Shown: positions 7,066 through 16,054 of the stretch, piece after piece
Layout of the letters: every line of letters starts with the position of its first letter
Numbering within the stretch: the stretch's first letter is position 1
DNA from: Chloroflexota bacterium
Lineage (GTDB): Bacteria; Chloroflexota; Dehalococcoidia; UBA2247; RBG-13-53-26
Length of the DNA stretch: 64,000 nucleotides
Assembly (NCBI GenBank): GCA_016875915.1
Contig: VGOM01000003.1
Location: 1-64,000, forward strand
Reading direction: 5' to 3'
The notes under the pieces: generated by a model
What the model was told of the DNA's origin: nothing
The model's input: the letters and a program-made list of their open reading frames with translations, nothing else
The model's database searches: none
Position numbers and translations under genes: made by a program

Positions 7066-7530
7066 GTGAATAGAAGGGTGAGGTACCTGAGGATGGCCCT
7101 GTTCGTGCTGCTGGCGGTCTTGCCCGGAGCGGTGGGCTGCGTTATTGGAGGTGGAGAGGTCGAATCGAAGGTGGACTGGGTCTACAGCTTAGACGAGGCC
7201 CTGAGCTTGGCCCAGAGCGGCAACAAGCCGGTGATCATTGACTTCTACGCAGGCTGGTGCGCTCCGTGCAAGAAGATGGACTCGAACACCTATTCCGACG
7301 ATTCAGTGGGCGCCTTCATCAATGAGAACTTCGCCCCCCTGAAGGTCGATGTGGACCGTAGCAACGTCGACGGCCCATTCGGCATTTCGTCGATTCCCCA
7401 GGTGGTCTTCCTTTCACCTGACGGCAAGGAAATCGACAGGGGCCTGCGCATAATCGGCTATGTGCCCCCCGACGCGTTCCTGGGCAGGCTCCAGACGGCG
7501 CTGGATGCCTGGGACTCGGGAATCGGCTAG
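7066..7530 (+). CDS. Thioredoxin-like lipoprotein
   Basis: A 154-residue exported thioredoxin-fold protein. A basic, hydrophobic signal ends in LPGAVGC, a plausible lipobox. The mature part has DFYAGWCAPCKKM (active site WCAPC) and ISSIPQVVFL with the cis-proline. It should act on the outer face of the membrane as a thiol reductase or oxidase, like DsbD-gamma/TlpA relatives. The GTG start follows GGGGAGGAG. It is followed by a 48-residue CxxC membrane peptide and a membrane polyferredoxin, suggesting a reductant relay across the membrane. Confidence 0.83.
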   Translation: MNRRVRYLRMALFVLLAVLPGAVGCVIGGGEVESKVDWVYSLDEALSLAQSGNKPVIIDFYAGWCAPCKKMDSNTYSDDSVGAFINENFAPLKVDVDRSNVDGPFGISSIPQVVFLSPDGKEIDRGLRIIGYVPPDAFLGRLQTALDAWDSGIG

Positions 7531-7575
7531 GCTCGTTCCTGACGGTCTGGGCGGAATGGCCCGGAGTGTAGCGAG

Positions 7576-7722
7576 ATGAAGCAGAACCGCCGCCTCGCGG
7601 TCCGACTGGCCCTCCTGGCCGTCTTCGCCGTCTTCGTGGCCGTCTTCGCCGCGGACCAGTACGGCCAGGTGCGCAGCTTCGTCAGGTTCCTCTGCACCTC
7701 CTGTCTGGGTCTGGGCGACTGA
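7576..7722 (+). CDS. 48-residue membrane peptide with CxxC near its C-terminus
   Basis: A short frame: a basic start (MKQNRRLAVR), one hydrophobic helix (about residues 10-27, rich in A, V, F), then a tail FLCTSCLGLGD. Codon use matches the neighbouring genes, with nearly every third base G or C. It fits tightly between the thioredoxin-like lipoprotein and the polyferredoxin gene, which starts six bases after its stop. The CTSC pair could be a redox thiol carried by a membrane anchor. The ribosome-binding site is weak. I do not recognise a named family. Confidence 0.6.
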   Translation: MKQNRRLAVRLALLAVFAVFVAVFAADQYGQVRSFVRFLCTSCLGLGD

Positions 7723-7728
7723 TAGCCG

Positions 7729-8502
7729 ATGGCGAAGCTGAGATGGGCCACGCAGTTCCTGACCCTGGTTCTGGTCAACGTCGGCTTCGTCCAGGTCCTG
7801 AAGCTGGGTCTGCCCTGCCCCTTCTTCTACTGCTACGGCTGCCCCTGGGCCGCCTTCGCCTGCCCCATCGGCACCTTCCAGCACTATGCGGCGCTGCAGC
7901 AGTTCCCCTTCTACGCCCTGGGCGCGGTCGGACTGTTCGGCCTGGCGCTGGGGCGGTTCTGGTGTGGCTGGGGCTGCCCCTTCGGCACGGTGCAGGACCT
8001 GGTCATGCTGGTGCGGAGGCGCGGTGATGCCTTCAAAGTGCGGCGCGTCCCCTGGATGAAGTTTGCGGTCCTGGCCGGGGTCATCCTCGCGGCCGGGATT
8101 GCCGCCGAGACCCTCTTCTGCGAGGTGTGCCCATCGGGCAGCCTCTTCGCCGCCATCCCCCACCGCTTGGCCTCGTCTGAGCTCAGCTTCGGGACGTTCT
8201 TCTACGTCCATCTGGCCACCCTGGGTGCGGCGCTGGTGGCCTTCTTCATGGTGGGCCGGTTCTGGTGCCGCTATCTCTGTCCACTGGGGGCGGTGTTCGG
8301 GGCCTTCAACCCGGTGAGCCTGCTCAAGGTGAAGGTGGATCTCAGCAGGTGTCAGCACTGTGAGGAGTGCCTCAAGGTTTGCCCGGCCGGCATCGCCGAA
8401 GTGGAGGAGGTGGAGAGTTGCACCGACTGCACCCGCTGCGGCAAGTGCGTCGAGTCGTGCGGCAACGACGCCATGAAGATCGCCCCCTCCTTCAGGGACT
8501 AG
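7729..8502 (+). CDS. NapH/CcoG-like membrane polyferredoxin
   Basis: A 257-residue protein with about five hydrophobic segments. It has the repeated FWCGWGCPFG and FWCRYLCPLG motifs of NapH/NosR/CcoG proteins, extra Cys pairs near the membrane (CPFFYCYGCPW, CEVCPSG), and two C-terminal 4Fe-4S motifs (CQHCEECLKVCP and CTDCTRCGKCVESC). Proteins of this type move electrons between the quinone pool or cytosol and partners across the membrane. It closes the cluster of lipoprotein thioredoxin, CxxC peptide and polyferredoxin, so a role in extracytoplasmic thiol reduction is a reasonable inference. Confidence 0.85.
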   Translation: MAKLRWATQFLTLVLVNVGFVQVLKLGLPCPFFYCYGCPWAAFACPIGTFQHYAALQQFPFYALGAVGLFGLALGRFWCGWGCPFGTVQDLVMLVRRRGDAFKVRRVPWMKFAVLAGVILAAGIAAETLFCEVCPSGSLFAAIPHRLASSELSFGTFFYVHLATLGAALVAFFMVGRFWCRYLCPLGAVFGAFNPVSLLKVKVDLSRCQHCEECLKVCPAGIAEVEEVESCTDCTRCGKCVESCGNDAMKIAPSFRD

Positions 8503-8527
8503 CCGTCTTCCGCGCCGCGGCCGGACC

Positions 8528-9064
8528 TCAGAGCTGACTGAGTATCTCGGCCAACTTGTGCGCCGTCGTGCCTGTCAACCGGGCGCACTTCTCGATGGTC
8601 TCCGGGCCCCGGGGGCCGAAGTAGTGCCCGGCCACCTCGTTCATGTCGAACCAGTTGACCCCGGTGATCTCCGAGCAGACCGTGCTCTTGAACATGGGCT
8701 TGAACCACAACGCCAGCTTCTGTGATGGCTCGAAGGCGGGCAGGATGCCCTCGAATCCCTCGTCTATCCTCCGCCTTCCCGTCCTGGCCCCGATCAGTAT
8801 GAACCCCGTGGCCAGCGCGCCGCAGGTCAGGCCGGAGCTGCCCCCACCCTGAAGTCCCCCGATGGCCCTGAACCAGAAATCATCCCTGATGCCCAGGACC
8901 TCCTGGAAGGCCTGGAAGAGCGACTGGGAGCAACCGAAGGACTTGAGGTAGTTCTGGTAGGCCATCTCCGCCACCCTTTCCCTGTTGGCCTCAACGCTGA
9001 ACACCTCCCGTGTTCTCTCTTCGAACAACCTGGCGAACTCGCCGCTTCCCTCCGGTGTTGTCAC
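8528..9064 (-). CDS. C_GCAxxG_C_C family redox protein
   Basis: A 178-residue protein with the spaced cysteines of this family: FGCSQS, then GLTCGALATG, then STVCSEITG, and EKCARLTG. The family is thought to be redox active, often near flavin or Fe-S proteins, with unknown substrate. The GTG at 9064 is chosen because GGAGG lies seven bases upstream; a longer in-frame frame lacks such a site. It ends 25 bases from the polyferredoxin stop in convergent orientation. Confidence 0.82.
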   Translation of the reverse strand: MTTPEGSGEFARLFEERTREVFSVEANRERVAEMAYQNYLKSFGCSQSLFQAFQEVLGIRDDFWFRAIGGLQGGGSSGLTCGALATGFILIGARTGRRRIDEGFEGILPAFEPSQKLALWFKPMFKSTVCSEITGVNWFDMNEVAGHYFGPRGPETIEKCARLTGTTAHKLAEILSQL

Positions 9065-9167
9065 TTTGAAGCCTCCTCTATGCCGTAGCGGTCCTGTGCT
9101 CCATGAACTGTAGCACAAGTCGGCCCGGTCCACCAACGGGCGGGCCGGGCTGTCGCCGAGCGCACCG

Positions 9168-9176
9168 TGATAGAAT
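9168..9176 (+). promoter_or_regulatory. Extended -10 promoter of the MFS gene
   Basis: TGATAGAAT is an extended -10. No clear -35 is present. It ends ten bases before the first usable TTG of the transporter, so the leader is only a few bases. Confidence 0.5.
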
Positions 9177-9186
9177 AGGTGGCTGC

Positions 9187-10434
9187 TTGAGGTTGGGGCC
9201 CTTGTCTGCGGAACGGGAGAGGTCCGGGGTATTCTACGGCTGGTTCGTGGTCGCGGCCTGCTTCCTGCTCACCCTGACCCTGGGCGAGACCTTCTGGTCC
9301 TTCGGGGTGTTCTTCAAGCCCCTGGAGGAGGACTTCTTCTGGAGCAAATCCCTCGTCTCTTCGGGCTACACTGCCTTCCTCATCGGCTATGCCATATCCA
9401 TCGTGGCCAGCGGCACGCTGGTGGACAGGCTCAGCCCCCGGCCGATCGTCCTGGTCACGGGGCTGATCGCCGGACTGGGCATCGCCCTGTGCAGTCAGGT
9501 TCACTCCATCAATCAGCTCCGGCTCTTCCTCTTCATCGCCGGCGTCGGCGCCGGGCCGATCTGGACCGTGGCCAGCTCCACGGTCATGAGGTGGTTCCAC
9601 GGCCGGGAGCGGGAGGGACGCCTGGCCCTGGCCGTGACCAGCACGGGGGTGGGCGTGGGGGCCCTGGTCTTCGCCCCGCTGATCAACTACTTCATCCAGG
9701 AACATGGCTGGCGGAACGCCTTCATCTACGTGGGGATCATCTTCTCGGCCGTCCTCATGGCATCTGCCGTCATCATCCGGCGCAGTCCGCCAGTTCAAGA
9801 AGCGGCAGCAGGTTCAGCCTCCGGGGCCGGGCCCTCGACGCGGCCCGTTCGGACAATGGGCACACGCCAAATGGTCCGCTCCCCCGTCTACCTGGGCATC
9901 ACTTTGGTGGTCGCGGTGGCCATCATGTCGTTCCAGGCCCTGGCGGTCCACCTGTCACCCTACGCCCAGGAGGCCGGCGTTTCCGCCGGCGCGGCGGCCC
10001 TGGCCCTGGGCCTGCTGGGAGGATTCTCCATCCCCGGCCGCATCCTCTCCGGCGCGGTCTCGGACGCCGTCGGCTGGCGGCGGACCCTGGCCTTGGCCGT
10101 GTTCGGCATGGCCGTGTCCATACTCTGGCTGCTGTTCCTGGACGGCGGCTGGATGCTCTACTGCTTCGTCTTCTGCTATGGACTGTGCCACGGTCTGCGA
10201 ATACCGGCCCAGTTGGGCATAGTCAGCGATTTCTTCGGCGTGCGCTCGCTTGGGCTGCTCATCGGGATCACCACCGCGGTGGGCCAGATTGCCGGGGCTT
10301 TCGCCCCCTATGCCGCCGGATTCATCGTGGACAGCACGGGGGAGTACTCGCTGGCCTTCATCGCGCTCATGGTCATCCTGGCCGGCGCCGCCCTGGTGGC
10401 CATGGCCATACGGGAGCGGCGTCCGGCACTGTAA
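9187..10434 (+). CDS. MFS transporter (oxalate/formate antiporter-like)
   Basis: About 415 residues with 12 predicted membrane helices in two halves joined by a polar loop near the middle. The start FYGWFVVAACFLLTL and the GRRR-type loop (RWFHGREREGR) resemble the OFA/monocarboxylate branch of the major facilitator superfamily. The substrate is probably a small carboxylate, which cannot be fixed from sequence. The start is uncertain: TTGs at 9187, 9193 and 9202 are all possible, and 9187 is nearest the extended -10 TGATAGAAT. No ribosome-binding site is seen. Confidence 0.8.
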   Translation: MRLGPLSAERERSGVFYGWFVVAACFLLTLTLGETFWSFGVFFKPLEEDFFWSKSLVSSGYTAFLIGYAISIVASGTLVDRLSPRPIVLVTGLIAGLGIALCSQVHSINQLRLFLFIAGVGAGPIWTVASSTVMRWFHGREREGRLALAVTSTGVGVGALVFAPLINYFIQEHGWRNAFIYVGIIFSAVLMASAVIIRRSPPVQEAAAGSASGAGPSTRPVRTMGTRQMVRSPVYLGITLVVAVAIMSFQALAVHLSPYAQEAGVSAGAAALALGLLGGFSIPGRILSGAVSDAVGWRRTLALAVFGMAVSILWLLFLDGGWMLYCFVFCYGLCHGLRIPAQLGIVSDFFGVRSLGLLIGITTAVGQIAGAFAPYAAGFIVDSTGEYSLAFIALMVILAGAALVAMAIRERRPAL

Positions 10435-10473
10435 TGCAACACTATTGCATTTGTCATTTCACCGTGCTATAGT
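10433..10473 (+). promoter_or_regulatory. Fur-family operator overlapping the zur-znu promoter
   Basis: Palindrome AATGCAA-CACTA-TTGCATT (10433-10451) with perfect 7-bp arms. Its right arm contains the -35 element TTGCAT (10445-10450). A 17-base spacer follows, then extended -10 TGCTATAGT (-10 hexamer at 10468-10473). A repressor on the palindrome would block RNA polymerase directly. The first gene downstream encodes a Fur/Zur-type regulator, so autorepression with zinc is the likely reading. Confidence 0.75.
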
Positions 10474-10503
10474 CCGGCTCGGCAGGGGGTCAGGGGCCAC
10501 TCA

Positions 10504-10926
10504 ATGTCTTTTGTGCAACACTCCATCGCAGTGCTCCGGTCCAGGGGCTACAAAGTGACCAAACCCCGGAAGGAGGTCCTGCAGGCGGTGGAAAGGGCCA
10601 CCGTGCCGGTGTCGCCCTACGACATCGGCAGGATGATGGAGCGGCGGGGCAAGCACCTGGACCATGTAACCATCTACCGGGTGCTCGACCTGCTCTGTTC
10701 CCTGAACCTGGTCCACAAGGTCCTGTCGCGGGGGGGATTCGTCAAGTGCGGACTGCTGGACCGGCCGGGCTGTCACCGCTTCCTGGTCTGCCGGCAGTGC
10801 GGGGAGCTGCAGGAGTTCAGCGATGAGGCACTGTGCTATCAGGAGAGCCAGATCGCCCGCAACCTGGGATTCCAGCCCGAGCATCATCTGACGGAGTCAT
10901 CGGGGTTGTGCCGGCGCTGCCGTTGA
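10504..10926 (+). CDS. zur: Fur-family zinc-responsive regulator (Zur)
   Basis: A 140-residue regulator: winged helix (residues about 1-80, with KVTKPRKEVL and HVTIYRVLDLL) and a dimer/metal domain. Structural zinc pairs are C96-x2-C99 and C136-x2-C139; CHRFLVC supplies further ligands. The gene heads an operon with znuA, znuC and znuB, so Zur is a better call than Fur or PerR. It is read from a promoter whose -35 sits in a palindrome (10433-10451), consistent with control of its own operon. Confidence 0.87.
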   Translation: MSFVQHSIAVLRSRGYKVTKPRKEVLQAVERATVPVSPYDIGRMMERRGKHLDHVTIYRVLDLLCSLNLVHKVLSRGGFVKCGLLDRPGCHRFLVCRQCGELQEFSDEALCYQESQIARNLGFQPEHHLTESSGLCRRCR

Positions 10927-10956
10927 CGGCGACATCTCTGCTGAGAGGGGTGGTGC

Positions 10957-11898
10957 ATGTCTGAGATGAAGAAGGGACTGATTGTGAAGGCCTGCTGTCT
11001 CGCGGCGCTGGCGGTGGTCTTGATGGGGCTTCTCGCTGGCATTGCCTGCGACTCCAGCACAGACTCAGGGAAGCTCAAGGTGGTGGCTACCATTCTCCCC
11101 CTGGCCGATTTCGTGAAGAACGTCGGCGGGGGCATGGTGGAGGTGACTACCCTCATGTCAGCCGGGGACAGCCCGCACACGTGGGAACCCTCCCCTGGTC
11201 AGGTGAAGACCATCGCCGATGCCCGGCTCATGGTCATCAACGGTGCCGGGCTGGAGTTCTGGATGGGGAAGGTCATCGAGGCTGCAGCCAGTCCCGACCT
11301 CGTCGTAGTGGACACCTCGGTCTTCCCGGACATGGAGGGATTGCTGCTCACTGCCGACGAGGATGGCCTCGGCAACGACTCGGAGCACGGAGTCAACCCC
11401 CACATCTGGCTGGATCCCTTGCTGGCTCAGCAGCAGGTGGAAGCCATTGCCCAGGCCCTCATAATGGTGGATCCCGGGAACAAGGACAGGTATCTGGAGA
11501 ACGCCACCGCCTTCGTCGCCGAGTTGGAGTCCCTGGATGAAGAGATCAGGGACGCCACGGAGTCCTTCTCGATTCGGGAGTTCATCGCCTTTCACCCCGC
11601 CTGGACCTACTTCGCCAGGAGGTACGGGCTGGTCGAAGCGGCGGTGATCGAGGAGACCCCGGGACGGGACTCGTCGGCCCACAAGAAGGAGGTCATCGAC
11701 TTGGCCCGGGCCCTGGGCATCAGGGCCATCTTCGCCGAGCCCCAGTTCAATCCTCAGGCGGCGCAGAGCATAGCCGACGAGGTGGGCGCCGAGGTCCTCT
11801 TCCTAGACCCCATGGGCAGTCCTGATCTCCCGGACAGGGACAGCTATATCGATCTGATGAGGTACAACGTAGAGCAGATGAGGCTGGCCATGGCATGA
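10957..11898 (+). CDS. znuA: Zinc ABC transporter substrate-binding lipoprotein
   Basis: A 313-residue cluster 9 solute-binding protein. A basic hydrophobic signal ends at AGIAC, a plausible though imperfect lipobox. Metal-binding positions: SPHTWEPSP, NPHIWLDP, FHPAWTYFARRYGL and the late acidic site near IFAEPQFNP. It lacks the long His-rich loop of many ZnuA proteins. The next gene, znuC, overlaps by four bases. Zinc is inferred from the adjacent zur; manganese cannot be excluded by sequence alone. Confidence 0.9.
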   Translation: MSEMKKGLIVKACCLAALAVVLMGLLAGIACDSSTDSGKLKVVATILPLADFVKNVGGGMVEVTTLMSAGDSPHTWEPSPGQVKTIADARLMVINGAGLEFWMGKVIEAAASPDLVVVDTSVFPDMEGLLLTADEDGLGNDSEHGVNPHIWLDPLLAQQQVEAIAQALIMVDPGNKDRYLENATAFVAELESLDEEIRDATESFSIREFIAFHPAWTYFARRYGLVEAAVIEETPGRDSSAHKKEVIDLARALGIRAIFAEPQFNPQAAQSIADEVGAEVLFLDPMGSPDLPDRDSYIDLMRYNVEQMRLAMA

Positions 11899-12677
11899 CC
11901 AACCCGAGCGTCATCAGCCTGCGCGACGTCTGGGTCTTCTACGGCGAGACCCCAGCCCTGAAGGCCATCGATCTGGACATCGAGGATGGCGAGTTCCTGG
12001 GCCTCATCGGTCCCAACGGCAGCGGCAAGACCACCCTGATCAAGGTCATCCTGGGGCTGCTCAAGCCCGACCGAGGCAAGGTGACCGTCTTCGGGGCGCC
12101 GCCGGACAGGCTGGGCCGCAGCCGCGGCCTGATCGGGTACGTGCCCCAGAGGAGCCAGGGCGACTGGACCTTCCCCGTTTCCGTCCGCGACGTTGTCCTC
12201 ATGGGCCGCTACGGCCGGATCGGCCTGTTCAGGCGGCCGACCGCCGCCGATGAGGCGATCGCCCTGAAGTCGCTGGACGCCGTCCAGATGCGGGAATACG
12301 CCGGACGGCACCTGGGCCAGCTGTCCGGCGGCCAGCAGCAGAGGGTGATGATCGCCCGGGCTCTGGCCGGAGAGCCGCTGCTGCTGCTGCTCGATGAGCC
12401 CGCCGCCGGGGTGGACATCAGCGCCGAAGATCAGTTCTACGAGTTGCTTGGGGAACTGAAGGAGAAGCACGGCCTGACCATCGTGGTGGTCACCCATGAC
12501 ATAGCCGTGGTCTCTTCGCACGTGGAGAAACTGGCCTGCCTGAACCAGACCCTCTACATCCACGCATCGCCGGAGGAGGTGCTCACCGCCGGGACGCTGC
12601 AGAAGGTCTACGGCTGCGAGGTGGAGCTCCTGGCCCATGGCCGGATTCCCCACCGGGTGGTTGAGGAGCACGATTGA
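11895..12677 (+). CDS. znuC: Zinc ABC transporter ATP-binding protein
   Basis: A 260-residue ABC ATPase: Walker A GPNGSGKTT, Q-loop GYVPQRSQ, signature LSGGQQQR, Walker B LLLLLDEPAAGVD and the switch His in VVVTHD. It energises import through ZnuB. Both ends overlap its neighbours by four bases (ATGA type), showing translational coupling in the znu operon. Confidence 0.93.
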   Translation: MTNPSVISLRDVWVFYGETPALKAIDLDIEDGEFLGLIGPNGSGKTTLIKVILGLLKPDRGKVTVFGAPPDRLGRSRGLIGYVPQRSQGDWTFPVSVRDVVLMGRYGRIGLFRRPTAADEAIALKSLDAVQMREYAGRHLGQLSGGQQQRVMIARALAGEPLLLLLDEPAAGVDISAEDQFYELLGELKEKHGLTIVVVTHDIAVVSSHVEKLACLNQTLYIHASPEEVLTAGTLQKVYGCEVELLAHGRIPHRVVEEHD

Positions 12678-13495
12678 TGGATATCCTGGAATACGCCTTC
12701 ATGCAGAGGGCCCTGATCGCGGCCGTGCTGGTGGGCCTGGTCTGCTCGGTGATCGGCACCTACGTCGTCCTCAAGAGGCTGGCCTTCATAGGCGCCGGCA
12801 TCTCCCACTCCGCCTTTGGGGGCGTGGGCCTGGGCTACCTGCTCGGCGTGAGCCCCATAGGGGTGGCCATCCCCTTCTCCCTGGCCATCGCCATGGCCAT
12901 CGGCTGGGTTAGCCGCAGGGGCAAGGTTTCGGAGGACACCGCCATCGGCATCTTCTTCGCCGGGACCATGGCCCTGGGCGTGCTGTTCATCGGGCTGAGG
13001 GAGGGCTACAACGTGGATCTCTTCGGCTACCTCTTCGGCTCCATCCTCTCGGTCTCCACTACGGACATCTGGATCATCCTCGGCCTGGGACTGGGGGTCA
13101 TCGGCGTGGTGCTGCTCCTCTTCAAGGAGTTCTTCTTCATGAGCTTCGACGAGGAGATGGCGGCCGTCAGCGGTCTGCCCGTGGACCGCCTGTACTTCCT
13201 GCTGCTGGGACTGATGGCCCTCACGGTGATCGTCTCCATCAAGATTGTGGGCATCATCATGGTCGAGGCCCTGCTGGTCATCCCGGCTGCGGCAGCCTTT
13301 CAGTTGACCCGCAACTTCGTGCGGATGATGCTGCTATCGGTTCTCTTCGGGGTGGTGTCGGGGGTGGCCGGGCTGTTCATCTCGTACCACTTCGACCTGG
13401 CCTCCGGGGCCACCATCGTGCTCACCGCCGGGGCCATCTTCCTGCTGTGTTTCGGCCTCTCCCCCAAGCGCCGCGGGCGCCGGGTCTCGGCCTGA
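12674..13495 (+). CDS. znuB: Zinc ABC transporter permease
   Basis: A 273-residue ABC-3 family permease with about eight hydrophobic helices. It starts FMQRALIAAVLVGLVCSVIGTYVV and contains the family GAGISHSAFGGVGLGYLLG segment and the IKIVGIIMVEALLVIPAA segment that contacts the ATPase. It is the last gene of the zinc operon. A short stem-loop (13500-13517) follows the stop codon. Confidence 0.92.
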   Translation: MMDILEYAFMQRALIAAVLVGLVCSVIGTYVVLKRLAFIGAGISHSAFGGVGLGYLLGVSPIGVAIPFSLAIAMAIGWVSRRGKVSEDTAIGIFFAGTMALGVLFIGLREGYNVDLFGYLFGSILSVSTTDIWIILGLGLGVIGVVLLLFKEFFFMSFDEEMAAVSGLPVDRLYFLLLGLMALTVIVSIKIVGIIMVEALLVIPAAAAFQLTRNFVRMMLLSVLFGVVSGVAGLFISYHFDLASGATIVLTAGAIFLLCFGLSPKRRGRRVSA

Positions 13496-13835
13496 CCCCA
13501 GCGGGCTTGTTCCCGCTCCGGCGTTGGGTCAAGCAGGCGGTTGGATCCTCTGGCGTGTGGGCGTGGCTCGTCCACATAGATGCCGGTTCAGCAGAGGACC
13601 TGGGCCGTCATCTTCTGTCAACTCGAAGTCGCTTGTGACTTAGCCAAGGGGGGTGCTGTCGCCGTGCCCGTCAACCGGAAGCGGCAGAGAAAGACCGACC
13701 TGCGATCAGACTTGGTTCGGGTCCAGTATGGCCCACCGTATCCCAGTCAGCCCACAGTAGCCTTCGGCTTCCGCGCCAATGTGGTTCAGAGTCGGCGGGT
13801 CGTTCGCAGAACCTGTCTGCCTTTGCCATTCTCTC
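13496..13835. other. Gene-free region after znuB
   Basis: About 340 bases with no supported gene. A stem-loop AGCGGG-CTTGTT-CCCGCT (13500-13517) directly follows znuB and may mark the transcript end, although no T-run follows. A plus-strand frame (13580-13894) runs into the heliorhodopsin gene on the other strand and lacks a ribosome-binding site and coding-like composition. Confidence 0.6.
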
Positions 13836-14603
13836 CTAGGCCGGTGTCAGCACCGCAGCGAATACCTGCCAGGCCAGCAGCGCCTTCGCCGTAAGGCTCA
13901 GGATGATGTAGACCTTCTCCCCAAACAGGTAGTCCCGCCACGGTCCCACCTGCTTGTACTGCAGCACCATGTTGACCGCAAAGCAGTTGAAGAAGATGAA
14001 GAGCGAAGCGATGATGCCGTACACGAACCCGGGTGGGGATGCCTCAATGCCCGGTGCCCAGACGTAGACCACTATTGCGATCCACGGGATAATGCCCGCG
14101 AAGCAGCCAAACCAGAACGGGAGCCAATTGGCCTTGCCCGGTTCCTCGTACTTCTCCATCAGAGCCCCGAAAAGTATCATGCAAGCGTTGATGCCGAATA
14201 CGGCCGACAGGGCGGCGATGTCGCTGATGCCGCAGATCTGGGAGATCAGCACGATCATCACCGATGAACTGAAGAAGTACTCGATCCAGCGCCCGTAGTT
14301 GCGGTTCTGGAGCAGGTTGCGCTTGTACCATGGGAAAATGGGCGGCGACGCAATCAGCAGCAGAGCGCCGGCCGAGATGGCCATGAAGACGAATACCCCC
14401 CAACCGGTGGGTATGCTGAACAGGTCCTGCATCCCCGGTTCAGTGCCGGGCGGACCCTCCATGAACGTGCCTATCACCGGGAGAGAGAAGTCGTTGGTGA
14501 GCACTGCGATGATGGCTGCCTGGACCGCCAGGATCAGCCCGACGGCTATGTTCCAGATTCGCAGCTGACGAAGTCTCCGTTCAACGGGCTGGTCAATGGC
14601 CAT
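13836..14603 (-). CDS. Heliorhodopsin
   Basis: A 255-residue seven-helix retinal protein. Recognisable family blocks: LTNDFSLPVIGTF...GPPGTEP in the first loop, RWIEYFFSSSVMIVLISQICGI with the counterion Glu E108, GINACMILFGALMEKY, LPFWFGCFAGIIPWI, PGFVYGIIASLFIFFNCFA, and ILSLTAKALLAWQVF with the Schiff-base Lys K240. Heliorhodopsins differ from type 1 rhodopsins in having a cytoplasmic N-terminus; their physiological role is debated. GGGAGGGG precedes the ATG, and a TATAAT promoter lies 75 bases upstream. No carotenoid oxygenase or retinal-synthesis gene is nearby. Confidence 0.93.
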   Translation of the reverse strand: MAIDQPVERRLRQLRIWNIAVGLILAVQAAIIAVLTNDFSLPVIGTFMEGPPGTEPGMQDLFSIPTGWGVFVFMAISAGALLLIASPPIFPWYKRNLLQNRNYGRWIEYFFSSSVMIVLISQICGISDIAALSAVFGINACMILFGALMEKYEEPGKANWLPFWFGCFAGIIPWIAIVVYVWAPGIEASPPGFVYGIIASLFIFFNCFAVNMVLQYKQVGPWRDYLFGEKVYIILSLTAKALLAWQVFAAVLTPA

Positions 14604-14675
14604 GATTCCCCTCCCTTTCCTGCGGCCCTATGGAGTCTCCTCATCCCCCCAGGGCTGCAACATGGTATCGGTCAG

Positions 14676-14705
14676 ATTATATCCCACATAGCCAGCCGTT
14701 GAGAA
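14676..14705 (-). promoter_or_regulatory. Promoter of the heliorhodopsin gene
   Basis: On the minus strand, a perfect -10 TATAAT (14676-14681) and a weak -35 TTCTCA (14700-14705) with an 18-base spacer. It gives a leader of about 65 bases and shows the gene is transcribed alone. Confidence 0.65.
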
Positions 14706-14938
14706 TCGAGAGAGGGCTGTCAGGAGTCTGGAGAGATCACCGGCAGCGCCGACAGGACGCAGGCTGATCCCGGTGATTGTTCTGTCACGGGCAACTGCAC
14801 CGCCTGGCAGTCGGGCGTCACCAGACTGGAGGCCAGCTCGAAGCTCGGGGTTCTATATATCGTCCAGCATAGCCACCATGCCGGCCCCGAACCATGGCGG
14901 GGCAGACGCAGACACCCCTCACCCGAAGGACGGTGGAC
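14706..14938. other. Gene-free region between heliorhodopsin and gapA
   Basis: With the promoter part this makes 335 bases (14604-14938) without a gene. A stem GCCCCG/CGGGGC around 14883-14902 lies downstream of gapA on the minus strand but lacks a T-run. Nothing else is recognised. Confidence 0.5.
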
Positions 14939-16039
<1,101 letters not shown>

Positions 16040-16054
16040 TCAATTGGAGAAGAA

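Noticed and set aside
10957-13495. Manganese rather than zinc transporter
   Set aside because: Manganese cannot be excluded from the transporter alone, but the operon begins with a Fur-type regulator having two Cys pairs, so zinc is the better call.
13580-13894. A 104-codon plus-strand frame after znuB
   Set aside because: It runs into the heliorhodopsin gene on the opposite strand, has no ribosome-binding site and lacks the G/C-rich third positions of real genes here.
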